Source of the DNA: Melaminivora sp034675505
GTDB taxonomy: Bacteria > Pseudomonadota > Gammaproteobacteria > Burkholderiales > Burkholderiaceae_C
Direction of reading: 5' to 3'
DNA: 64,000 bases
NCBI GenBank assembly: GCA_034675505.1
Contig: JAUCDD010000025.1
Coordinates: 1-64,000 of the forward strand
The notes beneath the pieces were generated by a model, which was given only the letters and a program-made list of their open reading frames with translations, made no database searches and was not told the origin of the DNA. The position numbers and the translations under genes are program-made. The stretch's first letter is position 1; each line of letters opens with the position of its first letter. This document shows, piece by piece, positions 1 to 7,261 of this stretch.

Positions 1-1117
1 CGTCCGAAGGCATAGCCGGTGGCCGCCTGCGTGCCCTCGATCTCGTCCACCAGGCGCGCCAGCGGCCCCAGCTCGCGGTAGCGCCCGCAGGTCTGGCGGA
101 TGTAGCCGATGAAGCGCGGCGCGTCCGCCAGGTAGCGCGGCTTGCCGTCGCGCAGGGTCAGGCGCGCGAAGATGCCGGCCACCTTCAGGTGGCGCTGCAG
201 CGCCATCCAGTCCACGGCGCGGTAGAACTCGCCGAAGTCCTGGCCGAAGCCGCTCGCGCTTTGCGCGCCCAGCAGGCCGGCGCGGCGCGCGCGCTCCCAG
301 TAGCGCACGGTGATGTCGATGACGAATTCCTCGTCCCAGCTGATGAAGGCGTCGCGCAGCAGGCTGGCGATGTCGTAGGTGATGGGGCCCAGCACCGCGT
401 CCTGGAAGTCCAGCACCCCCAGGCGGCCGTCCGCGCCCGGCATCAGGTTGCGCATCATGAAGTCGCGGTGCACGAACACGCGCGGCGCGGCCAGGTTGTC
501 CCGCACGATGGTGTCGAACGCTGCGCGCCAGCACCTGCTGCTGCGCCTCGCCCAGCTGCACGCCCCGGTGGCGCGCGATGTACCAGTCGGGAAACAGTTG
601 CAACTCGCGCCGCAGCAGCGCCTCGTCATAGGGCGGCAGGGCGCCGGCGCGGGTGGCCAGCTGCCACTGCAGCAGCACGTCCACGGCTTGCAGGTACCAG
701 GCGTGGGCGGCCTGCGGGTCGTCCTCGCGCAGGTGCTCGATCACGGTCTGGCGGCCCACGTCGGACAGCAGCATGAAGCCCTGCGCCTCGTCCCAGGCCA
801 GGATGCCGGGCACGGCCAGGCCCGCGCCCTGCAGCAGCGCCTGCACGTGCACGAAGGGGCGGCAGTCCTCCTGCTGCGGCGGCGCGTCCATGACGATGAA
901 GGTGGCGCCGCCCTGCGCGTCCACGCGCAGGTAGCGGCGGAAGCTGGCGTCGCTGGAGGCGGCGCGCACGCTGGCCGGCAGCAGGCCGTGGCGGGGCGCC
1001 AGCGCCGCCAGCCACTGGCCGAAGGCGTGCGCGCGCGCCGGGTCGTCCCAGGCGACGGGCGAAAGGGCCGCAGCCGGGGCTGCGGGGCAGGGGGGGGGAG
1101 TCGGGCAGGGCGCTCAT
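1..1117 (-). pseudogene. amgK: N-acetylmuramate/N-acetylglucosamine kinase AmgK-like (aminoglycoside phosphotransferase fold), frameshifted and cut by the window edge
   Basis: APH-fold sugar kinase that phosphorylates cell-wall amino sugars for peptidoglycan recycling. The reading frame around 900-1050 gives an SDASFRRYLRV-type nucleotide-binding start, and the frame below position 520 gives the catalytic HRDFMMRNLM motif and a VLDFQDAVLGP metal-binding motif. These pieces are not in one frame. The ATG at 1117 is out of frame with the body across a run of nine G (1090-1098), and a second change lies near 520-528. It starts head to head with lptD, overlapping by 2 nt; amgK-murU next to lptD is a known arrangement. 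The C-terminus lies beyond base 1. Family call is firm; whether the breaks are real is open. Confidence 0.75.
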
Positions 1118-3602
1118 GGATAATCGGATTTTAGGCAGCGCCCGCCGGCCCCACCCGGCGCTGCCGCCGCCGCCCGTCGCATCGCCCTGCCGTCCGTGCC
1201 ACCTTTCCACCGCCGCCTGTCCCCGCTCCCCCCTGCCGCCGCGCCGCTCCCTGGTCTGGCTGGCCGCGCTCCTGTCGTGCGGCGCGCCGCTGGCCGCGCT
1301 GGCGCAGGCGCAGGCGGCGCCGCCGCTGCGCTCCAGCGCCGAGCTGCAGGAGCAGCTGCCCCGGGGCGATCGGGCGCAGCAGCCGGTGTTCGTGCGCGGC
1401 GACCAGCTCTCGGGCCAGCCCGACATCGAGGCCACCATCGAGGGCAACGCCGAGCTGCGCCGCGCCGACACCGTGCTGCACGCCGACCACATGCACTACG
1501 ACGTGGCCGCCGACCGCGCGCGCGCCAGCGGCCATGTGCGCATCAACCGCGCCGGCAACCGCTATGCCGGCACGCTGCTGGAGCTGGAGGTGGACGCCTT
1601 CCACGGCTTCTTCAACGACGCCAGCTACCGCTTCCTGGCCACCGGCGCGCACGGCGAGGCCACGCGCGTGGACTTCATCGACCGCGACCACTCCGTGGTG
1701 CACCAGGCCACCTACACCACCTGCCAGCGCAGCGACGAGGCCAGCTGGCGGCCCGACTGGGTGCTGCGCGCGCGCCGCATCGAGCTGGACCAGGCCGAGG
1801 ACGTGGGCTACGCCGAGGACGCCGTGCTGGAGTTCAAGGGCGTGCCCCTGCTGCCGGTGCCGGGCATCAGCTTCCCGCTGTCGGACAAGCGCAAGTCCGG
1901 CCTGCTGCCGCCCACCCTGGGGCTGGACAGCGTGAGCGGCCTGGAATACGCCCAGCCGTACTACTGGAACATCGCCGCCAACCGCGATGCCACCCTCACC
2001 CCGATGCTGATGACGCGCCGCGGCGCATCGCTGGCCGGCGAGCTGCGCTACCTGGAGCCCAGCTACAGCGGCGAGATCGCGGCCCAGTACATGCCCAACG
2101 ACAAGCTGCGCGAGCGCGACCGCTGGGCCGCGCGCCTGCGCCACGGCCAGCTGCTGGCCACGCCGCTGGGCGGCATGGCGCTGGGGCTGAACATCCGCCG
2201 CGTGAGCGACGACAACTACTGGCGCGACTTCACCCAGCGCGGCAGCATCACCGGCGGCGGCGCCCTGGTCAACCAGCTGGCCCAGCGCCTGCTGCCGGGC
2301 GAGGGCACGCTGGCCTGGGCGCTGGGCGCGCAGAACGTCTCGCTGCGCGTGCTCAAGTGGCAGACGCTGCAGGACCCGCAGGCCCCCATCGCGCCGCCCT
2401 ACGACCGCCTGCCGCAGCTGCACTGGCGCTACGCCCCCACGCAGCTGCCCGCCGGGCTGGACGCCAGCGTGGACGCCGACTACACCCATTTCTCGGCCGA
2501 CCAGCGCTGGTACGCCCAGCCCAACGCGCGGCGCAGCTACGCGCTGGCGCAGGTGAGCCGGCCCTTCCTGGCGCCGGCCGGCTTCATCACGCCGCGCCTG
2601 CAGCTGCACGCCACCAGCTATGCGTTCGACAGCCCGCTGCCGGGCGGCCAGACCTCGGCCACGCGCACCCTGCCCACCTTCAGCCTGGACAGCGGCCTGG
2701 TGTTCGAGCGCGACGCCAGCTTCTTCGGCCGCGCCTTCCTGCAGACGCTGGAGCCGCGCGCCTTCTACACCTACACGCCGTACCGCGACCAGAGCATGCT
2801 GCCGGTCTACGACACGGCCGCCACCGACTTCAACTTCGCCACCGTCTATACCGAGAACGCCTTCGGCGGCAACGACCGCCTGGCCGACAACAACCTGCTC
2901 ACCCTGGGCGCCACCACCCGGCTGCTGGAGCCCGACACCGGCGCCGAGGTGGTGCGCTTCGGCCTGGCGCAGCGCCTGCGCTTTTCCGACCAGCGCGTGA
3001 CCATGCCCGGCGCGCCGCAGGTCAGCGAGCGGCTGTCGGACGTGCTGCTGGGCGCCAGCATCCACTGGACACGCGACTGGGGCCTGGACACCAGCGTGCA
3101 GTACAACCCCAAGAGCCGCGAATTCATGCGCAGCACCATCGCCGCGCGCTACTCGCCCGGGCCCTACCGCACGGTGAGCGCCGCCTACCGCATGCAGAAG
3201 GTGACCGACCTGATCACCGAGCCCAGCCGCCAGCTGGACCTGGGCTGGCAGTGGCCGCTGAACGGCTTGTGGGGCGACGACCGCAGCGCCCCGGCGCAAG
3301 GCGCGGGCCGCTGGTACAGCGTGGGCCGGATGAACTACAGCCTGCAGGACCGCAAGCTGGTGGACTCGGTCGTCGGCCTCGAGTACGAGGCCTGCTGCTG
3401 GATCGGGCGCGTGGTGCTGGAGCGGCTGCAGCGCAGCCTGGACACCTCCAGCACGCGCGTCATGCTGCAGCTGGAATTCCTGGGTTTTTCGCGCCTGTCG
3501 CTGGGCGCCAACCCGCTGGCCACGCTGCGCCAGCACGTGCCGCGCTACCAGAGCCTGCGCGAAAACACCGCCGTGCCCAGCCGCTTCACCCAGTACGATT
3601 GA
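1116..3602 (+). CDS. lptD: LPS-assembly protein LptD
   Basis: Outer-membrane beta-barrel that inserts lipopolysaccharide into the outer leaflet, with LptE as plug. 828 residues, close to the family size. A long, Arg/Pro-rich leader precedes a signal peptide (about residues 40-65, ending ALAQA). Then comes an OstA/LptA-like periplasmic domain and the C-terminal barrel. Cys203 (in TTCQRSDEASW) and the Cys-Cys pair at 760-761 (EACCW) match the cysteines that form the inter-domain disulfides in LptD. The ATG at 1116 is the only upstream start, but the unusually long leader leaves the exact start uncertain. It is followed 52 nt later by surA, its own chaperone. Confidence 0.95.
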   Translation: MDNRILGSARRPHPALPPPPVASPCRPCHLSTAACPRSPLPPRRSLVWLAALLSCGAPLAALAQAQAAPPLRSSAELQEQLPRGDRAQQPVFVRGDQLSGQPDIEATIEGNAELRRADTVLHADHMHYDVAADRARASGHVRINRAGNRYAGTLLELEVDAFHGFFNDASYRFLATGAHGEATRVDFIDRDHSVVHQATYTTCQRSDEASWRPDWVLRARRIELDQAEDVGYAEDAVLEFKGVPLLPVPGISFPLSDKRKSGLLPPTLGLDSVSGLEYAQPYYWNIAANRDATLTPMLMTRRGASLAGELRYLEPSYSGEIAAQYMPNDKLRERDRWAARLRHGQLLATPLGGMALGLNIRRVSDDNYWRDFTQRGSITGGGALVNQLAQRLLPGEGTLAWALGAQNVSLRVLKWQTLQDPQAPIAPPYDRLPQLHWRYAPTQLPAGLDASVDADYTHFSADQRWYAQPNARRSYALAQVSRPFLAPAGFITPRLQLHATSYAFDSPLPGGQTSATRTLPTFSLDSGLVFERDASFFGRAFLQTLEPRAFYTYTPYRDQSMLPVYDTAATDFNFATVYTENAFGGNDRLADNNLLTLGATTRLLEPDTGAEVVRFGLAQRLRFSDQRVTMPGAPQVSERLSDVLLGASIHWTRDWGLDTSVQYNPKSREFMRSTIAARYSPGPYRTVSAAYRMQKVTDLITEPSRQLDLGWQWPLNGLWGDDRSAPAQGAGRWYSVGRMNYSLQDRKLVDSVVGLEYEACCWIGRVVLERLQRSLDTSSTRVMLQLEFLGFSRLSLGANPLATLRQHVPRYQSLRENTAVPSRFTQYD

Positions 3603-3654
3603 ACGCAAAAAACCACGGCCGCCCCGGCGCGGCCCCAACGCCTTGCGAAACGCC

Positions 3655-5079
3655 ATGAAACTCCGCGCACTGCTCCCGGCCCCGGCCTGCCTGACCGTCG
3701 CCCTGGCCGGCTTTCTCGCCGCTACGCCGGCGCTGGCGCAGGGCCTGCGGGCCCAGCCCGGCAGCACCTCGCGCCTGCCCGCCGCCACCGCCGTGCTGCC
3801 CCCGCCGCGCGCCGCTGGCGCCGCCAGCGCAAGCCCGGCCGCGCCGCAATCGGCCGACTACATCGTGGCCGTGGTGAACTCCGAGCCCATCACCAACAAC
3901 GAGGTGCGCCAGCGCGCCGCGCGCCTGCAGCAGCAACTGGCCAGCCAGAACCAGCCGGCGCCGGCGCGCGACGTGCTGGCGCGCGAGGCGCTGGAGCGCC
4001 TGGTGCTGGAGCGGGTGCAGGTGCAGCTGGCGCGCGAGGGCGGCATCAAGGTGGACGACTACGCCATCAACCAGGCCGAGCAGTCGGTGGCGCGGCAAAA
4101 CGACGTCAGCGTCGACGAGATGTACCGCCGCCTGGCGGCCGACGGCATCAGCCGCGAGCGCTTCCGCGACGAGCTGCGCACCCAGCTGCTGTCGCTGCGC
4201 GTGCGCGAGCGCGACGTGGAGGCGCGCGTGCGCGTCACCGACCTGGACGTCGACCAGTACCTGCGCGAGCAGCAGCAGGCCGCCGGCAGCGGCCAGCTGG
4301 AGCTGAACCTGGGCCACATCTTCATCCGCGTGGCCGAGAGCGCCACCCCGGTGCAGGCCGCCGAGCGCGAAAAGCGCGCCAGCCAGGTCATGGCGCAGCT
4401 CAAGGCCGGCGGCGACTTCGCGCAGCTGGCGCGCGAGTATTCCGACGCCCCCGAAGGCAGCCGCGGCGGCGAGCTGGGGCTGCGCCCCGCCGACCGCTAC
4501 CCCGACCTGTTCGTCAGCTCGACCCAGGGCGCGCCGGTGGGCGGCCTGGTCGGGCCGGTGCGCTCGCCGGCCGGCTACCACATCCTCAAGGTGGTCGAGA
4601 GGAGCCGCGCCGGCGCGCTCGCCGCCACCGCCATCGAGAACCATGCGCGCCACATCCTGCTGCGCCTGCAGCCGGGCGTGAGCGAGCGCCAGGCCGCCGA
4701 GCGCCTGGAGGAGCTGCGCACGCGCGTGGTCGATGGCAAGGCCGACTTCGCGCAGCTGGCGCGCGAATATTCGCAGGACGGCAGCGCCAAGGACGGCGGC
4801 GACCTGGGCTGGGCGCTGCCCGGGCGCTACGTGCCCGAGTTCGAGCAGGCCCTGGCCAACCTGGCGCCCGGCCAGGTCAGCCACCCCGTGGTCACCCGCT
4901 TCGGCGTGCACCTGATCCAGCTGCTGGAGCACCGCGAGGTCAAGCTCAACCAGCGCCAGCAGCGCGACATGGTGCGCGAGGCAGTGCGCGAGAAAAAGCT
5001 CGACGAGGCCTTTGCCGACTGGATGCGCGACGCACGCGCGCGCGCCTACGTCGAGTACCGCGAGCCGCCGCAGCTTTGA
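3655..5079 (+). CDS. surA: Periplasmic peptidyl-prolyl isomerase SurA
   Basis: Periplasmic chaperone and cis-trans prolyl isomerase for outer-membrane proteins, including LptD encoded just upstream. The signal peptide (MKLRALL...ATPALAQ) is followed by the SurA N-terminal helical domain (ADYIVAVVNSEPITNNEV) and two parvulin domains at about residues 210-310 and 325-425, each with the HIF/HIL opening and a 'FAQLAREYS' stretch. The start at 3655 was chosen because it places the signal peptide directly at the N-terminus; a TTG four codons upstream is possible. The stop is 8 nt before the rsmA ATG, so the two genes are probably co-transcribed. Confidence 0.95.
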   Translation: MKLRALLPAPACLTVALAGFLAATPALAQGLRAQPGSTSRLPAATAVLPPPRAAGAASASPAAPQSADYIVAVVNSEPITNNEVRQRAARLQQQLASQNQPAPARDVLAREALERLVLERVQVQLAREGGIKVDDYAINQAEQSVARQNDVSVDEMYRRLAADGISRERFRDELRTQLLSLRVRERDVEARVRVTDLDVDQYLREQQQAAGSGQLELNLGHIFIRVAESATPVQAAEREKRASQVMAQLKAGGDFAQLAREYSDAPEGSRGGELGLRPADRYPDLFVSSTQGAPVGGLVGPVRSPAGYHILKVVERSRAGALAATAIENHARHILLRLQPGVSERQAAERLEELRTRVVDGKADFAQLAREYSQDGSAKDGGDLGWALPGRYVPEFEQALANLAPGQVSHPVVTRFGVHLIQLLEHREVKLNQRQQRDMVREAVREKKLDEAFADWMRDARARAYVEYREPPQL

Positions 5080-5087
5080 CGCGCGCC

Positions 5088-5888
5088 ATGGCAGCAGCAG
5101 CACCCGCAGGCGGCCGGCCGCCGCACGTCGCGCGCAAGCGCTTCGGCCAGCACTTCCTGGCCGACGCCGGCGTCATCGACGCCATCGTGCGCGCCATCGC
5201 GCCGCGCCCGGGCCAGCCCATGGTCGAGATCGGCCCCGGCCTGGCCGCGCTGACCCAGCCGCTGGTCGAGCGCCTGGGCCGGCTCACCGTGGTCGAGCTC
5301 GACCGCGACCTGGCCGCGCGGCTGCGTGCGCACGGCCAGCTCGACGTCATCGAGTCCGATGTGTTGAAAGTGGACTTTGCCGGCGTGGCGCAACGGCTTG
5401 GCGCTACAAAAATAAGAGTCGTCGGCAACCTGCCCTACAACATCTCCACACCCATCCTGTTCCACCTGCTGGGGCAGGTGCAGGTCATAGAAGACCAGCA
5501 CTTCATGCTGCAAAAGGAAGTCATAGACCGCATGGTGGCGCAGCCGGCCAGCGCCGCCTATGGCCGGCTGTCGGTGATGCTGCAGTGGCGCTACGCGATG
5601 GAGGACGTGCTGTTCGTGCCGCCCCAGGCCTTCGAGCCGCCGCCGCGCGTGGACAGCGCCGTGGTGCGCATGGTGCCCCATGCCGCGCCCGCAGCCGTCG
5701 ACGTGGCGCTGCTGGAGGAACTGGTGCAGGTCGCCTTCAGCCAGCGGCGCAAGCTGCTGCGCCACACCCTGGGCCGCTGGCTGGACGCACGCGGCTTTGC
5801 CGGCGGCTTCGACACCCAGCGCCGCGCCGAGGAAGTGCCCGTGGCCCAATACGTCGCGCTGGCCCAGGCATTACTTCAAAAACAATAG
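5088..5888 (+). CDS. rsmA: 16S rRNA (adenine1518-N6/adenine1519-N6)-dimethyltransferase RsmA
   Basis: SAM-dependent enzyme that dimethylates two adjacent adenines near the 3' end of 16S rRNA during 30S maturation. Family hallmarks: KRFGQHFL near the start, the SAM-binding VEIGPGLAALT, and the catalytic NLPYNIS. About 266 residues, normal size. A segment (about residues 93-108, LKVDFAGVAQRLGATK) is encoded by DNA that matches the dispersed repeat of this genome. The stop codon TAG also falls inside a second, inverted repeat copy. In E. coli pdxA sits between surA and rsmA; here it is absent. Confidence 0.95.
   Translation: MAAAAPAGGRPPHVARKRFGQHFLADAGVIDAIVRAIAPRPGQPMVEIGPGLAALTQPLVERLGRLTVVELDRDLAARLRAHGQLDVIESDVLKVDFAGVAQRLGATKIRVVGNLPYNISTPILFHLLGQVQVIEDQHFMLQKEVIDRMVAQPASAAYGRLSVMLQWRYAMEDVLFVPPQAFEPPPRVDSAVVRMVPHAAPAAVDVALLEELVQVAFSQRRKLLRHTLGRWLDARGFAGGFDTQRRAEEVPVAQYVALAQALLQKQ
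5363..5415 (+). repeat. Dispersed GCTAT-type repeat, copy inside rsmA
   Basis: The DNA reads TTGCCGGCG, CAACGGCTTG, then GCGCTAC followed by A-rich sequence. The same order of words is found in copies near 26.55, 38.76 and 61.7 kb. It stays in frame within rsmA. Confidence 0.5.
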
Positions 5889-5933
5889 CTGCCAACGATT
5901 GTTGGACGCCGGCTGGAGGCGCTTTCAATGCCC
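5875..5933 (-). repeat. Dispersed GCTAT-type repeat, inverted copy at the rsmA 3' end
   Basis: Read on the minus strand this gives GCCGGCGTCCAACAATCG, then TTGGCAGCTATTG and a T-rich end. It supplies the last codons and the TAG stop of rsmA. Same family as the copies at about 15.15, 35.3 and 38.76 kb. Confidence 0.55.
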
Positions 5934-5958
5934 AAAGTGCCCGCAGGGCACCGCCCGG

Positions 5959-6132
5959 TCAGGCTGCGGACAGCCAATAGCCCGTGTTGAAGGGGCTGCT
6001 CATGCGCAGCGCCTGGGGCGAGACATCCACCAGCACGTCGCCCGGCAGTCCGGGCGCCTGCGCTGCGGCAGCGATCTCGATGTTCATGGCCTGGGGTGCG
6101 GCGCCTTGCGGCACGTCGCTGGCCCGTTCCAC
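5959..6132 (-). CDS. Small hypothetical protein downstream of barstar
   Basis: Small open frame of 57 residues from a GTG at 6132, or 42 from an ATG at 6087 (MNIEIAAAAQAPGLPGD...). The tail DVSPQALRMSSPFNTGYWL looks like real protein rather than shadow sequence, but no family was recognised. It lies 23 nt after the barstar stop on the same strand and may be the third gene of the RNase-barstar transcript, or a remnant of a longer gene. No strong ribosome-binding site decides the start. Low confidence. Confidence 0.35.
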   Translation of the reverse strand: MERASDVPQGAAPQAMNIEIAAAAQAPGLPGDVLVDVSPQALRMSSPFNTGYWLSAA

Positions 6133-6155
6133 CTGGCCGGTGGTTGCGGAACGGG

Positions 6156-6581
6156 CTACAGAAAAGAATAGAAGCAGCGGAAAGCGATCTTGCGGTCGGC
6201 CCAGTAGTCGGCTGCCTCGCGGAACACATCCAGCAGCTGCTCGCGCACTTCCTTGTCGAACTTCGGCGTGACCGGAATCTGCTCCAGCACCACCACGAAG
6301 CCCGGCTGCGGGCCGCACTTGTGCAGCGGATCGGTCAGGCAGTCGTACAGCGCGTCGAAATTCTTGCCAAAGTGCGCCGGAAAGGTGAACTGCAGGGCAA
6401 TCAGCTCCAGGATGTCCTGGCGGGTCTGGGCGTGCGCCAGGTTGGCATACAGGAAGTGGTGGCCCAGGTTGCGTGCGCTCTCCTGCAGCTCGTGCGCGCT
6501 GAAGGCGCGGATCGACTGCACGATGTTGGAGCGCACGCCACGCAGCAGGGCGTCCTGGTCCTTGCGAAGTGGCGTTTGCAT
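6156..6581 (-). CDS. Barstar family RNase inhibitor
   Basis: Cytoplasmic inhibitor expected to bind and block a barnase/RNase Sa-type ribonuclease until it is exported. 141 residues; the central part (AHAQTRQDILELIALQFTFPAHFGKNFDALYDCLTD) carries the barstar pattern FPxHFGxNxDALxDCLTD. It lies 129 nt downstream of a secreted ribonuclease gene on the same strand, which fits an enzyme-inhibitor pair. The N-terminus is about 50 residues longer than in Bacillus barstar, as is common in proteobacterial homologues. Confidence 0.9.
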   Translation of the reverse strand: MQTPLRKDQDALLRGVRSNIVQSIRAFSAHELQESARNLGHHFLYANLAHAQTRQDILELIALQFTFPAHFGKNFDALYDCLTDPLHKCGPQPGFVVVLEQIPVTPKFDKEVREQLLDVFREAADYWADRKIAFRCFYSFL

Positions 6582-6710
6582 CTGCGTAGCTCTTTCTTTC
6601 AGAAGTTCAAGAAACGGATGGCCGCCGGCGCGCTGGAACCATGCCTGCGCGGGCGAGAAATTCAGGAGGACGCAGCCGCCAGGAGACGGCCAAGCGGCAC
6701 GGCGCGACGT

Positions 6711-7124
6711 TCATGGCACGATGGGCCGGAAGCTCGCGTAATGGTCGCTGGAGTAGTAGCAGGCCTCGGGCGCGCGCGGCTCGGCGCCGCCGCACACGAT
6801 GCGCCGCGCCCCGCGGTGGCGCACGCCGGGCGTGCGCACCGTGTACTCGCGCCAGTAGCCGCGCGGCGCCGCAGGCAGCAGGCGCTCGCGGTTGCCGAAC
6901 GCCACGCCGTCCTTGTCGTACGGGAAAGGCCCGCCGGCATGGATGAGCGCATAGGTGGCGCGCCCCTGCGCAGGCAGGTCGGCAAGAGCCATCGGGGAGG
7001 CGGCGGGCACGGCAGCCAGCGACGGGCTGCGGGCCGGCGCAACGACCGGAGCCAGCACAGCCGCGGCAGCCACGGCGCACGCCATAAACGCCTTGCATGC
7101 GGCAAGGGAGCCGGCCTTGAACAT
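6711..7124 (-). CDS. Secreted guanyl-specific ribonuclease (barnase/RNase Sa type)
   Basis: Predicted exported endoribonuclease of the microbial N1/T1/Sa group. Signal peptide about residues 1-32 (hydrophobic AAAAVLAPVVAPA), then a roughly 100-residue domain with FPYDKDGVAFGNRERLLP, YWREYTVRTPGVRHRGARRIVCGG and a C-terminal CYYSSDHYASF. The Glu/Arg/His pattern (E of REYTVRTPG, R of GARRIV, H of SDHYASF) matches the catalytic triad of RNase Sa. It precedes a barstar gene on the same strand. A perfect 10-bp hairpin sits just upstream of the start. A role in nutrient scavenging or competition is inference. Confidence 0.88.
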   Translation of the reverse strand: MFKAGSLAACKAFMACAVAAAAVLAPVVAPARSPSLAAVPAASPMALADLPAQGRATYALIHAGGPFPYDKDGVAFGNRERLLPAAPRGYWREYTVRTPGVRHRGARRIVCGGAEPRAPEACYYSSDHYASFRPIVP

Positions 7125-7140
7125 TCACGATACCTTTCAA

Positions 7141-7164
7141 AAATTCCGGGTTTACCCGGAATTT
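7141..7164. promoter_or_regulatory. Perfect hairpin directly upstream of the RNase start
   Basis: AAATTCCGGG and its exact complement flank a 4-base loop. On the minus strand the hairpin is followed by a short T run, the GAAAGG ribosome-binding site and, 17 nt on, the RNase ATG (7124). It could be a terminator for upstream transcription, an attenuator, or an operator. The sequence does not decide. Confidence 0.5.
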
Positions 7165-7202
7165 CGACCCGCAAGTGTGACAAAAAGGGCGCACGAAAGC
7201 AA

Positions 7203-7229
7203 GCATCTGCCCAAAATATGGGCAGATGC
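7203..7229 (-). terminator. Perfect 10-bp inverted repeat downstream of maeB
   Basis: GCATCTGCCC and its exact complement surround a 7-base AT-rich loop. It lies 33 nt beyond the maeB stop, with TTGCTTT following on the minus strand. Likely transcription terminator of maeB, although the T run is interrupted. Confidence 0.5.
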
Positions 7230-7261
7230 CTGTTGTCCAAAGGCCCTTTTGCCGGGCCGGC

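Noticed and set aside
189..1134. Long plus-strand open frames opposite amgK
   Set aside because: Their translations are Arg/Ala/Gly-rich shadows, and the minus strand carries the kinase motifs.
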